Source: Streptomyces sp. DG1A-41 (GTDB taxonomy: Bacteria; Actinomycetota; Actinomycetes; Streptomycetales; Streptomycetaceae). From it: 64,000 nucleotides of DNA. Location: assembly GCF_037055355.1 (NCBI RefSeq), contig NZ_CP146350.1, positions 6,161,001-6,225,000 on the forward strand, written 5' to 3'. Below are positions 44,669-52,762 of this stretch, one piece after another. The translations under genes and the position numbers were made by a program. Numbering within the stretch: the first letter of the stretch is position 1; each line of letters opens with the position of its first letter. Below the pieces are notes generated by a model. The model worked only from the letters and a program-made list of their open reading frames with translations. It was not told where the DNA came from and searched no databases.

Positions 44669-46129
44669 CTAGCGGGACTTGAGCACCGCCTCCATCACCG
44701 CCCGGGCGATCGGCGCCGCGTCGCCGCCCCCGCTGATGTCCCGGCGTTCCGCCTCCGCGTCCTCCACGACCACCGCGACCGCCACCCGCGGCGCCAGGTC
44801 GCGGTCGCCCTGGGCCCAGGAGATGAACCAGGCGTACGGCATGCCGGAGTTGCCGCGGCCGTGCTGGGCGGTGCCGGTCTTGCCGCCCACCTTGGCGCCG
44901 CGGATCGCGGCCCGGCGTCCGGTCCCCTTCTCGACCACCTCCCGCATCAGCGCGCGCAGCCGGACCGCGGTCGAGGGGTACATCGCCTGGCGGACCGCGC
45001 GCGGGCCGGCTGTCGCGAGGGTGCTGCCGCCCGGCCGAATCGTGCGCTCCACCAGGTACGGCTCCCGGACCTGACCGCCGTTCGCGACGGCCGCCGCGAC
45101 CATCGCCATCTGGAGCGGTGTGGCGCGGGTGTTGTACTGGCCGATCGACGACAGGGCGAGCTGGGCCTGGTCGAGCGAGGTGTCGAAGGTGGACCGGGCC
45201 ACCGGGAAGGGCATCCGCAGCGCCGGATTGTCGAAGCCGAAGGCGTGGGCCGTGGCCGTCATGTCCGTCACACCCACCTCCACGCCGAGCCTGGCGAACA
45301 CCGTGTTGCAGGACAGGGTGAAGGCCTCGCGCACGGAGGCGTCCCGGCACCCCCGCGACGCGTTCGTCAGGCGGGTCCGCGTCCCGGGCAGGGTGTACGG
45401 GTCCGGGGAGTCCGTCGGCGTGTCGAGGTCCTCGACCACGCCGGCGTCCAGCGCGGCGGCCGCGGTGACGACCTTGAAGGTCGAACCCGGCGGATAGGTC
45501 TGCCGCACCGCCCGGTTGAGCATCGGGCGGTCCCGGTCGGCGTTCAGCCGCCGCCACGCTTCGGCCGCCGCCGACCCGTTCCCGGACAGCGGCTGGGGGT
45601 CGTAGGACGGGCGGGACACCAGGGCCAGGATCCGGCCGGTCGACGGTTCCAGCGCCGCGACCGCGCCCTTGAGTCCGGCGAGTCCCTGGTACGCCGCCCG
45701 TTGCGCGGCCGGGTCGAGGGTCGTGACGACGTCGCCGCCGGAGTTCCGTGCCCGCGTGAAGTCGTTCCACAGCGGGAACGGCGCGAGCATCGGGTTAGTG
45801 CCGGACAGGATGCCGTCCTCGGCCTTCTCCAGGAGCGTCGTTCCGTACAGCTGGGAGGCGAAACCGGTCACCGGCGCGTACAACGGGCCGTCCGTGTAGG
45901 TCCGTTCGTAGCGCAGGTGCTCGCGGGTGTCCTTCGAGCCGGTGACGGGCCGGCCGCCGACCAGGATGTCGCCGCGCGGCTCCTCGTAACGGGCGATGTC
46001 GGAGCGGCGGTTGGCGGGGTTGCGGTCGTACTCGGGGGCCTGGACGACCTGGACGCGGGCCGCGTTCAACAGCAACGCCGCCAGCAGCAGGGCGCAGAAG
46101 ACGCCGGCGTGCCGGATGTGCCGCGTCAC
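44669..46129 (-). CDS. Penicillin-binding protein (class B, PbpA-like transpeptidase)
   Basis: The 486-residue product has one N-terminal membrane helix, a non-penicillin-binding domain (EEPRGDILVGGRPVTGSK), and a transpeptidase with SxxK in YPPGSTFKVV, SxN in TLSCNTVFARLG and KTG in VGGKTGTAQHG. It cross-links peptidoglycan stem peptides. GTG at 46129 overlaps the stop of the FtsW/RodA gene (GTGA), so glycosyltransferase and transpeptidase are made together as a cognate pair. Confidence 0.94.
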   Translation of the reverse strand: MTRHIRHAGVFCALLLAALLLNAARVQVVQAPEYDRNPANRRSDIARYEEPRGDILVGGRPVTGSKDTREHLRYERTYTDGPLYAPVTGFASQLYGTTLLEKAEDGILSGTNPMLAPFPLWNDFTRARNSGGDVVTTLDPAAQRAAYQGLAGLKGAVAALEPSTGRILALVSRPSYDPQPLSGNGSAAAEAWRRLNADRDRPMLNRAVRQTYPPGSTFKVVTAAAALDAGVVEDLDTPTDSPDPYTLPGTRTRLTNASRGCRDASVREAFTLSCNTVFARLGVEVGVTDMTATAHAFGFDNPALRMPFPVARSTFDTSLDQAQLALSSIGQYNTRATPLQMAMVAAAVANGGQVREPYLVERTIRPGGSTLATAGPRAVRQAMYPSTAVRLRALMREVVEKGTGRRAAIRGAKVGGKTGTAQHGRGNSGMPYAWFISWAQGDRDLAPRVAVAVVVEDAEAERRDISGGGDAAPIARAVMEAVLKSR

Positions 46130-47490
46130 CGGGTGCCCGGCCCGTCGTGCTGACGGCGTGCCGAGTCGCTGACGCGGACCAGCAGGGCCACGATCGCCCA
46201 GTTGGTCACCACCGACGAGCCGCCCTGCGCCAGGAACGGCATCGCCATGCCGGTCAGCGGGATCAGGCCCGTCACCCCGCCCGCGATCACGAACACCTGG
46301 AGCGCCACGAGCGAGGCGAGGCCGACGGCGAGCAGCCGCCCGAAGGGCTCGCGCAGGGCGAGGCCGGCCCGGTAGCCGCGCTCCACCAGCAGGCCGTAGA
46401 GGAGGAAGATCGCGGACAGGCCCGCCAGGCCGAGTTCCTCGCCCGCCGTGGCCAGGATGAAATCCGACTTCACGGCGAAGCCGATGAGGACCGAGTGGCC
46501 GAGCCCGAGGCCGGTGCCGAGCATGCCGCCCTCCGCGAAGGCGAACAGGGACTGGGCGAGCTGGTTCGGCCCCTCGCCCGCCTCGATCGAAGCGAACGGG
46601 TGCAGCCACGTCTCGATCCTGCTGTGCACATGCGGCTCCAGCCGGCCGACGGCGACCGCGCCCAGCGCGGCCAGCAGCAGACCTACGGCGATCCAGCCGG
46701 TGCGGCCGGTGGCGACGTAGAGCAGCACGACGAACAGGCCGAAGAAGAGAAGGGAGGTGCCCAGGTCGCGCTCCAGGACCAGGACGCCGACGCTGACCAG
46801 CCAGACGGCGACGATCGGGCCGAGGACACGGCCGGTGGGCAGCTGGAGCTTCCAGACGCGGCGGCCGGTGTAGGCGAGGGCGCTGCGGTTCGCGGCCAGG
46901 TACGCGGCGAAGAACACCGCCAGCAGCACCTTCGCGAACTCGCCCGGCTGGATGGAGAACCCCGCGATCCGGATCCAGATGCGGGCGCCGTTCACCGCCG
47001 GGAACAGGATCGGCAGGGTGAGCAGCACGAGCGCGGCGACGACGCAGACGTATGTGTAGCGCTGGAGCACCCGGTGGTCCCGCAGCAGCAGGACGACCAG
47101 GATGAACAGCGCCACGCCGAGAGTCGACCAGATCAGTTGGGCCGGTGCCGCACGGTCGCCCGGGGTCTCCAGGTCGAGCCGGTAGATGAGCACCAGGCCG
47201 AGCCCGTTGAGCAGCACGCCGATGGGCAGGAGGAGCGGGTCGGCGTGCGGCGCCCGCAGGCGTACGGCCAGATGCGCCAGCAGCGCGAGCACGCCCAGCC
47301 CGGCGCCGTCGCCGGCGGCACCGGGCGGGAGGGTGCCGTGCTGGGCGAGGCCGACGGCGCAGTAGCCGTACACGGACAGCAGTACGGCCAGGACGATGAG
47401 GGCGAGTTCGATGCCCCGGCGCCGGGGGAGGCGGCGGACGGCGGGCGCGGGCGGGTCCGCCGTCGCCACGGTGATTCCGGCCTTGCTCAT
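46126..47490 (-). CDS. FtsW/RodA/SpoVE family peptidoglycan glycosyltransferase
   Basis: The 454-residue SEDS protein has about ten membrane helices, the large external loop with EAGEGPNQLAQSLFAFAEGG and the conserved GLGLGHSVLIGFAVKSDFI, ending GGSSVVTNWAIVALLVRVSD. SEDS proteins polymerise glycan strands from lipid II and work with a class B PBP, here encoded next in the same operon. ATG at 47490 starts MSKAGITVAT. Confidence 0.94.
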   Translation of the reverse strand: MSKAGITVATADPPAPAVRRLPRRRGIELALIVLAVLLSVYGYCAVGLAQHGTLPPGAAGDGAGLGVLALLAHLAVRLRAPHADPLLLPIGVLLNGLGLVLIYRLDLETPGDRAAPAQLIWSTLGVALFILVVLLLRDHRVLQRYTYVCVVAALVLLTLPILFPAVNGARIWIRIAGFSIQPGEFAKVLLAVFFAAYLAANRSALAYTGRRVWKLQLPTGRVLGPIVAVWLVSVGVLVLERDLGTSLLFFGLFVVLLYVATGRTGWIAVGLLLAALGAVAVGRLEPHVHSRIETWLHPFASIEAGEGPNQLAQSLFAFAEGGMLGTGLGLGHSVLIGFAVKSDFILATAGEELGLAGLSAIFLLYGLLVERGYRAGLALREPFGRLLAVGLASLVALQVFVIAGGVTGLIPLTGMAMPFLAQGGSSVVTNWAIVALLVRVSDSARRQHDGPGTR

Positions 47491-47542
47491 GTCCGGAACC
47501 TACCCAAACAGTGCGTCTTGTGTGCCTTTGGGTGACTGAATG

Positions 47543-47947
47543 TCAGCACCAGCGTGGCGCGGGACCGATGTTGTCGATGTAACGGGCCGCGCCCCAGGCC
47601 CAGGTGCCGTCCGTGAGGAGGTACCAGAGGGGGTTGCCCTTGACGGTCTCGCCGCCGGTCTTGCAGAAGATGCTGACGATGTCGCCCTTGTGGGCGTACC
47701 GGATGATCTGCGAGCCGCGGTTCGGTGTGCTGCGCAGCGCCAGCGTGTTCGCCGTGACGACGCCCTTGGAGAGGCGCGGGTCGTGGTGGTTTCCGTTGCC
47801 GCCGCTCGGGTCGTGGTGGCCGTGGTGGTTCCCGTTGCCGCCGCTCGGGTCCCAGTCGTCGTGCGCGGCGGCGGCGGGCGTGACGGCGGCCGCGGCGGCG
47901 AGGAGCCCGGCGGCGGTTGCTATGGCGAGGCGGGAGCGCAGAGACAC
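47543..47947 (-). CDS. Secreted SH3-like protein with His/Asn/Gly repeats
   Basis: The 134-residue product has a signal peptide (SRLAIATAAGLLAAAAAV, cleaved near AAAAHD), then two copies of DPSGGNGNHH, then a bacterial SH3 domain (NTLALRSTPNRGSQIIRYA to DGTWAWGAARYIDNIG). The start is GTG at 47947, chosen because a perfect GGAGGT lies seven bases upstream; the ATG at 47962 is itself part of that site. The 30-bp DNA repeat behind the His-rich motif (47783-47812 and 47822-47851) differs at one base. The His clusters could bind metal. Confidence 0.78.
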   Translation of the reverse strand: MSLRSRLAIATAAGLLAAAAAVTPAAAAHDDWDPSGGNGNHHGHHDPSGGNGNHHDPRLSKGVVTANTLALRSTPNRGSQIIRYAHKGDIVSIFCKTGGETVKGNPLWYLLTDGTWAWGAARYIDNIGPAPRWC

Positions 47948-48051
47948 GGGGGTTACCTCCATGCGGGGGCGAAGGTGCCGAAGCTGACCAATCGCCACAT
48001 TAGGAACGCCCTCGGGGTCCCGCCCGTCACAGTGGGCCATAGGAGGTCGGA

Positions 48052-49311
48052 CTACGGGACGCGTCCGGCGAGTGTCAGGGTCGCCACCGCTCCGCCGTCC
48101 GGGGCGTTGGCGAACTCCAGGCGCGCCCCCAGCACCTCGGCCTGGCCCAACGCGATGGTCAGCCCCAGCCCGTGCCCCTTGGCCCCGCCCTCCGTACGGA
48201 ACCGCTGCGGTCCGTGCGCCAGCAGATACTCAGGAAAACCGTCCCCGTGGTCCCGAACGGTGACCACCGGCCCGTCCACGGTCAGTACGACCGGCCCCCG
48301 CCCGTGCTTGTGCGCGTTCGCCACGAGATTCCCCAGCACCCGCTCCAGCCGCCGCCGGTCCGTCTCCACGGCCACATCCCGTACGACCCTGACCTCCGTG
48401 TCGCTCCCGGCGCCCCGCACCACCCGCTCGGCCAGCGGCCCCAACCGCTCGGTGTCCAGCTCCAGCCGCTCCCGGCCGGTGTCCAGCCGGGAGATCTCCA
48501 GCAGGTCCTCGGTGAGGGTGCGCAGCGCCGCCACCCGGTCCCGCACCAGCTCGGTCGGACGGCCGGGCGGCAGCAGTTCCGCCGCCGCGTGCAGCCCGGT
48601 CAGCGGGGTGCGCAGCTCGTGCGCCACATCCGCGGTGAACCGCTGCTCGGCGAGCAGCTTGCCCTGCAACGACGACGCCATGGAGTCCAGCGCGGCGGCG
48701 ACCGCGGCCACCTCGTCCTGCGGGCGCGCCGGGTCCTTCGTCCGCGGGTCCGTACGGGGGTCGTTCACGCGCGCGTCCAGGTCGCCCGCGCTGATCCGCC
48801 GGGCCACCAGCGCCGTGGTGTGCAGCCGCCGCGTCACCCGCGTCACCGCGAACGCGCCGACCAGCAGCGTCGCCCCGATCGCCAGCCCCGAGGACCACAG
48901 GATCGCCCGGTCCAGGCCCTGGATGGTGCCGGCCTGCTGCGAGTAGTCGACCGCCACGGCCAGGGCCCGGTCGCCGTCGGCGGGCCCGGCCGCCCACATC
49001 ATGGGGCGCCCCGCGAAGTCGGCCACCATCGTGCCGCGCTCCCCGGCCACCGCCAGCTCCCGCAGCGGCCGGGGCAGCCCCGCGGGATCCACCCCGGCGC
49101 CCCGCCTGAGCGAGTCCCCGGCCTCGTACCGCTCCGTCGCCTGCGTCAGCCGCTGCAACGCCTGGTCGCGGGCCTGGCCGACGGTCTGGTTCGTCACCTG
49201 CACGTGCACCAGGACGCCGAGCAGAGCGGCCAGCCCGCAGCACATCACGGTGATGAAGGCGGCGGCCTTCGCGGCGAGCGTCCCGGACCACTGGGGGAGC
49301 GTGGGTCTCAT
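48052..49311 (-). CDS. Orphan sensor histidine kinase (CseC-like)
   Basis: The 419-residue product has membrane helices at about 18-38 and 138-158, an extracellular sensor between them, HAMP, and HisKA with His231 in DVAHELRTP. The N box is NLVANAHKHG and the G box region DHGDGFPEYLL and GHGLGLTIALG. No response regulator is adjacent. ATG at 49311 overlaps the stop of a CseA-like lipoprotein (ATGA). The layout recalls the cell-envelope system cseA-cseC with the regulator missing. Confidence 0.88.
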   Translation of the reverse strand: MRPTLPQWSGTLAAKAAAFITVMCCGLAALLGVLVHVQVTNQTVGQARDQALQRLTQATERYEAGDSLRRGAGVDPAGLPRPLRELAVAGERGTMVADFAGRPMMWAAGPADGDRALAVAVDYSQQAGTIQGLDRAILWSSGLAIGATLLVGAFAVTRVTRRLHTTALVARRISAGDLDARVNDPRTDPRTKDPARPQDEVAAVAAALDSMASSLQGKLLAEQRFTADVAHELRTPLTGLHAAAELLPPGRPTELVRDRVAALRTLTEDLLEISRLDTGRERLELDTERLGPLAERVVRGAGSDTEVRVVRDVAVETDRRRLERVLGNLVANAHKHGRGPVVLTVDGPVVTVRDHGDGFPEYLLAHGPQRFRTEGGAKGHGLGLTIALGQAEVLGARLEFANAPDGGAVATLTLAGRVP

Positions 49312-50195
49312 CCGGTGCTCGCCGAGGGGGAGACAGAGGGCGCGGCGGAGGGGTGCCGGGAGTGCTGCCGCGGGCCGGTGCGCAGCATCTCGTCCTGGGT
49401 GAGGAGCATGGCCCGCTGGTCCGGGTCCCAGGTCCACTGGAGGCGGTACTCGTAGCCCGCGACCTCGGAGGGCGAGCGGATGACGAGGGAACGCCCGGCC
49501 AGCTCGACGCCGCTCAGCGCGTCCTCCCAGGCCATCACCCGCACGAGCCGGTGCTTCTCGACGGTGTAGACGCGCACCGCTGTGGTCCTGCCGGGCAGCA
49601 GTTGGAAGCCCAGCGTCAGATCGTCGTGCCCGTCGCCGGTCAGGTCCCGGTAGTACGGCCTGAGGACCGGGCAGCGTCCGTGTTCCGGGCCCTGGCCGCA
49701 GTCGGCCATCCGGCGGTTGGTTTCGCGGTAGGGCGCCTTGTCGCCGTCGTAGTCGCCCGGGCTCGCGGCGATCTCGGCCCGGACGACCCCGACCGGGTCC
49801 ACCCGGCGGATGTCGTCGCCGGGGACCTTGACGCCCTTGACCACCTCGGTGTTCACCTCGCCGATCGCGAAGGCCGGACTGGACGCCGGCGTCAGCTCCG
49901 GCCAGAGCCGGGCGGGCCCGACCGCGGTCGGCGTCGCACCGGCACCCTCCAGCCCACCGGCGTCCCCGCAGCCGACGGCGGTCGCCAGCAGGAGAGCGAC
50001 GACGGCGACGTGACGGGCGAACTCTCCGGGTTTCCGGCGGCGGCTTCCGATGCGGCCGGAACGGCTGTCAGAGCGGCCGAAAGAGCCGTCGGGGCAGTCG
50101 GCAGGGCCGTCCGAGTGGCCTAGAAGGCCGTCCGAACGGCCGGAAAGGTCATCGGGGTGGCCGGAAGGGCTGTCGACACGGCGGCTGACGGGCAC
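49308..50195 (-). CDS. CseA-like lipoprotein with low-complexity N-terminal extension
   Basis: The 295-residue product has a true lipobox, LLLATAVGCGDAG, only after about 60 residues of repetitive Ser/Gly/Asp sequence (SGRSDGLLGHSDG and similar). The mature domain contains YYRDLTGDGHDDLTLGFQLL, the FG-GAP-like DxTGDGxxD strand seen in CseA. GTG at 50195 has GGAG upstream; a start nearer the signal peptide is possible but none has a better ribosome site. Coupled to the sensor kinase, so it may modulate that kinase from outside the membrane. Confidence 0.75.
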   Translation of the reverse strand: MPVSRRVDSPSGHPDDLSGRSDGLLGHSDGPADCPDGSFGRSDSRSGRIGSRRRKPGEFARHVAVVALLLATAVGCGDAGGLEGAGATPTAVGPARLWPELTPASSPAFAIGEVNTEVVKGVKVPGDDIRRVDPVGVVRAEIAASPGDYDGDKAPYRETNRRMADCGQGPEHGRCPVLRPYYRDLTGDGHDDLTLGFQLLPGRTTAVRVYTVEKHRLVRVMAWEDALSGVELAGRSLVIRSPSEVAGYEYRLQWTWDPDQRAMLLTQDEMLRTGPRQHSRHPSAAPSVSPSASTG

Positions 50196-50304
50196 TGCAC
50201 TCCTGCGGGTCGAGGGCGATCACACGGCTCGGACCGACCGTCGGCCCCGTACACCTTATTCGTATGGAAGTCCTATTTGCGCGCGAGGGAGTCCGTGTGC
50301 CGCC

Positions 50305-50835
50305 CTACTCGGTGAGCTCCTCCAGCAGCCGGGCCGTCGCCAGCCCGGCCCGCAGGTACTCGACGAACAGATCGTTGTGCAGCGCCCAGGGCGAACGGCG
50401 CTCCCGGATCAGCCGGATCGCCGAGTCGGCCGAGTCTCCCCGCCGCATCAGCGCGTGCGCGACGACGAGGCCGGAGCGGTTGTACCCGTGGTAACAGCGG
50501 ACGAGCAGCTTGCGGCCCTCGTCCAGCGCCTCGCACGCGGCCTCGGCCAGCCGGATCACGCCGGCGAGCTGCGTCCCGTCGAGCGGCCCGTCGGGGATGG
50601 GCCAGACGTGGTGCGGGACGTCCGGATCGGGCCCGTGCCCCGGCAGTCGCAGCAGCGTCTGCACGAGGTCGAACTCGTCCCGTACGACGGCGAACTCCTG
50701 ATGGCCCAAGGCGCCGGTGTACTCATGGCCGCCCATCCACAACCCGGGGACGACCTCGCTCCAGGGGCTCTCCGGAGCCGGCACATCGGGTTTCCTGCGG
50801 GTACGCAACGGCACCTCCCCGGCATCACCGCCCAA
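50305..50835 (-). CDS. Dual-specificity protein phosphatase-like protein
   Basis: The 176-residue product has the CX5R active-site loop as VRCYHGYNRSGLVVA (Cys114, Arg120) and an upstream general-acid candidate Asp in WPIPDGPLDG. The residue before Cys is Arg rather than His, a variation found in atypical DSPs. It probably dephosphorylates Tyr/Ser/Thr proteins or an inositol-like substrate. The start is uncertain: TTG at 50835 or GTG at 50814. It is divergent from the NERD gene. Confidence 0.8.
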   Translation of the reverse strand: MGGDAGEVPLRTRRKPDVPAPESPWSEVVPGLWMGGHEYTGALGHQEFAVVRDEFDLVQTLLRLPGHGPDPDVPHHVWPIPDGPLDGTQLAGVIRLAEAACEALDEGRKLLVRCYHGYNRSGLVVAHALMRRGDSADSAIRLIRERRSPWALHNDLFVEYLRAGLATARLLEELTE

Positions 50836-50907
50836 CTCCTCTCAAAGGTAACCGGGTTCTTGCCCCCGCAGCACCCCGCCTGTTCCCATGGACTGGGGTG
50901 ATGGTGC

Positions 50908-51711
50908 ATGGACGGACTGCGCGTCATACCGACCTGGCGGCACGGTCAGGAGCGGCTGTACGTCTGCCTCCCGGACGGCAGGAACATCGCCTGGTACGAC
51001 CGAGAGGCGGGCCGGGTCAACCTGCTGGGCGAGGACCGCGAGGACGACGTGCTCCGGGCTCTCGGGCCCTTCATCACCGGCCCGGTGACGGTGGGGCCGC
51101 CCGTGGTTCCGACCCCCGCCGAGCTCGCCCGTCTGACCCTGCACCCCGACGACGACCTGGCCCCCAACCGCCCCGGTGAGGCCCTCCTCGTGGCCCTCGA
51201 CCGGGACCCCGGCCCGCCCCGCCGGCTGCGCCCCGACCCGCGCCGCCGGGCCCTGGAGGCGGAGCAGGCGGTCGGGGACGCCCTGGACCGCCTGGACCGC
51301 GCCGGCTGGCACGCCGTGCACTCCGTCCCGCTTCCAGGGGGCAGTCGCATCCACCACCTGCTGATCGGCCCCGGCGGACTGTTCGCCCTGTACGCCCTGT
51401 ACGCGCGCAAGCAGCGGGTGACGGTCGCCGACCCCATGGTCACCCTGGGCCGCCGCGAACCGACCGCCCTGCTCCGCCGTGTCCGCGCCGACGCCGACCG
51501 CGCCTCCTACGCCCTGACGGCGGAGGTCCGCCCCGTCCTCGCCCTGGTCGGCCCGACGGTCGTGTCGGTCCCGGCCGCGCCGCGCGAGGTCCGCGTCCTC
51601 ACGGACCTGGATGTCCAGACCCTGGCCCGCCACGGCGGCGTCCTGAAGCCGGCGGACGTCGAGGCCCTGCACGCGATGGCACGGGACCGGAACACGTGGA
51701 CGCGGGTGTGA
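50908..51711 (+). CDS. NERD (nuclease-related) domain protein
   Basis: The product has 267 residues. The C-terminal part has a NERD-like fold: EAEQAVGDALDRLDRAGWHA, then SVPLPGGSRIHHLLIGPGGLF and LGRREPTALLRR, but the usual Asp/Glu-x-Lys nuclease residues are partly replaced. The N-terminal 100 residues (YVCLPDGRNIAWYDREAGRV) are specific to actinobacteria. ATG at 50908 follows GGGGTGATGG. It lies beside the NHEJ genes, convergent with ligD. Confidence 0.78.
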   Translation: MDGLRVIPTWRHGQERLYVCLPDGRNIAWYDREAGRVNLLGEDREDDVLRALGPFITGPVTVGPPVVPTPAELARLTLHPDDDLAPNRPGEALLVALDRDPGPPRRLRPDPRRRALEAEQAVGDALDRLDRAGWHAVHSVPLPGGSRIHHLLIGPGGLFALYALYARKQRVTVADPMVTLGRREPTALLRRVRADADRASYALTAEVRPVLALVGPTVVSVPAAPREVRVLTDLDVQTLARHGGVLKPADVEALHAMARDRNTWTRV

Positions 51712-51817
51712 GGGCGGGCCGTCGAGGCCTTGGCTGAGGCCGTGCCGTCCAGCCCCTGGCTGAGCGCGCGCCCTCAAGCCCTTCGCCGCTGAGCGAGCGC
51801 GTGCCGTCAGTCCGTGG

Positions 51818-52699
51818 CTAGGGCAGTCGGCCCGCCCTGTCCGCGTCGAGGAGCGGGGCGAGCAGATCGCCGTAGTCCTGCACCCGAGGTGCGATGTCGG
51901 TCGCGTGGAAGTCCAGGCGCCCGGGCGAGCCGCACTCCTCGACCTCCTCCCAGGTCACGGGCGCCGAGACGGTCGGCTCGGGGCGGGCCCGGAGGGTGTA
52001 GGGGGTCGCCGTGGTCTTGCGCGCGGCGTTCTGGCTCCAGTCGACGAAGACCTTCCCGGGACGCAGGTTCCTGGTCATCCGGTGCAGCGCGAGCCGGGGC
52101 ATGGCCTTCTCCGCCTCGACGGCCAGCTCCTTGGCGTACTCGGACACCCGCTCGGAGGACGCCCCGCGCACCGCGGCGAGCAGATGCAGCCCTTTGGACC
52201 CGGAGGTCTTGGCGTAGGCCTCGATGCCGTCCGCCGCGAGCCGTTCCCGCAGCCACAGCGCCACCTCGCAGCACTGCACGATGCTCGCGGGCGCTCCCGG
52301 ATCCAGGTCGAAGACGATGCGGTCGGCCTCGTCGGGCGAGTCGACGAGCCACTGGTGGGTGTGGAACTCCGCGACGAGGTTGGCCGCCCACATCAGGCTC
52401 GGCAGGTCCTGCACCAGGACCATCCGCGAGGGCCCCTCCACCCGCGGCACCTCGGCGGTGGTGACCCAGTCGGGCGTACCCGGCGGGACGTTCTTCGTGA
52501 AGAACACCTGCCCGTCCGGACCGTCCGGATACCGCAGGAAGGACACCGCCCGGTCGCGCAGATGGGGCAGCAGGATCTCGGCGACGGTCGCGTAGTAGTG
52601 CAGGACCTCGCCCTTGGTGAAGCCGGTGGCGGGATACAGCACCTTCTCCAGATTGCTGAGCGGGAGCCGTCGTCCCTCCACCTCTGTGATAGGCGCCAT
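51818..52699 (-). CDS. ligD: LigD-type NHEJ polymerase/primase domain protein
   Basis: The 293-residue stand-alone LigD polymerase (PolDom) module has SNLEKVLYPATGFTKGEVL at the start, the catalytic Asp pair in IVFDLDPG, and TSGSKGLHLLAAV, NLRPGKVFVDWSQNAARKTT. It fills gaps with ribo- or deoxynucleotides during non-homologous end joining. No ligase or nuclease domain is fused, so ligation must come from another protein. Divergent from ku with 63 bases between starts, a classic NHEJ pair. Confidence 0.93.
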   Translation of the reverse strand: MAPITEVEGRRLPLSNLEKVLYPATGFTKGEVLHYYATVAEILLPHLRDRAVSFLRYPDGPDGQVFFTKNVPPGTPDWVTTAEVPRVEGPSRMVLVQDLPSLMWAANLVAEFHTHQWLVDSPDEADRIVFDLDPGAPASIVQCCEVALWLRERLAADGIEAYAKTSGSKGLHLLAAVRGASSERVSEYAKELAVEAEKAMPRLALHRMTRNLRPGKVFVDWSQNAARKTTATPYTLRARPEPTVSAPVTWEEVEECGSPGRLDFHATDIAPRVQDYGDLLAPLLDADRAGRLP

Positions 52700-52730
52700 A
52701 CGATAAGAATTCCACGCGAATCATGACAAA

Positions 52731-52744
52731 CACTCTCGAGAGTG
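52731..52744. promoter_or_regulatory. Perfect 14-bp palindrome CACTCTCGAGAGTG between ligD and ku
   Basis: It lies centrally in the 63-base divergent promoter region, 31 bases from the ligD start and 18 from the ku start. Its position over both promoters makes it a candidate operator for joint control. Confidence 0.6.
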
Positions 52745-52762
52745 ACCGGAAGGGTGCTGCAC

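Noticed and set aside
46147..47535. 462-residue forward frame opposite FtsW/RodA
   Set aside because: It is Gln/Arg/Glu-rich shadow sequence; the reverse strand encodes an unmistakable SEDS protein.
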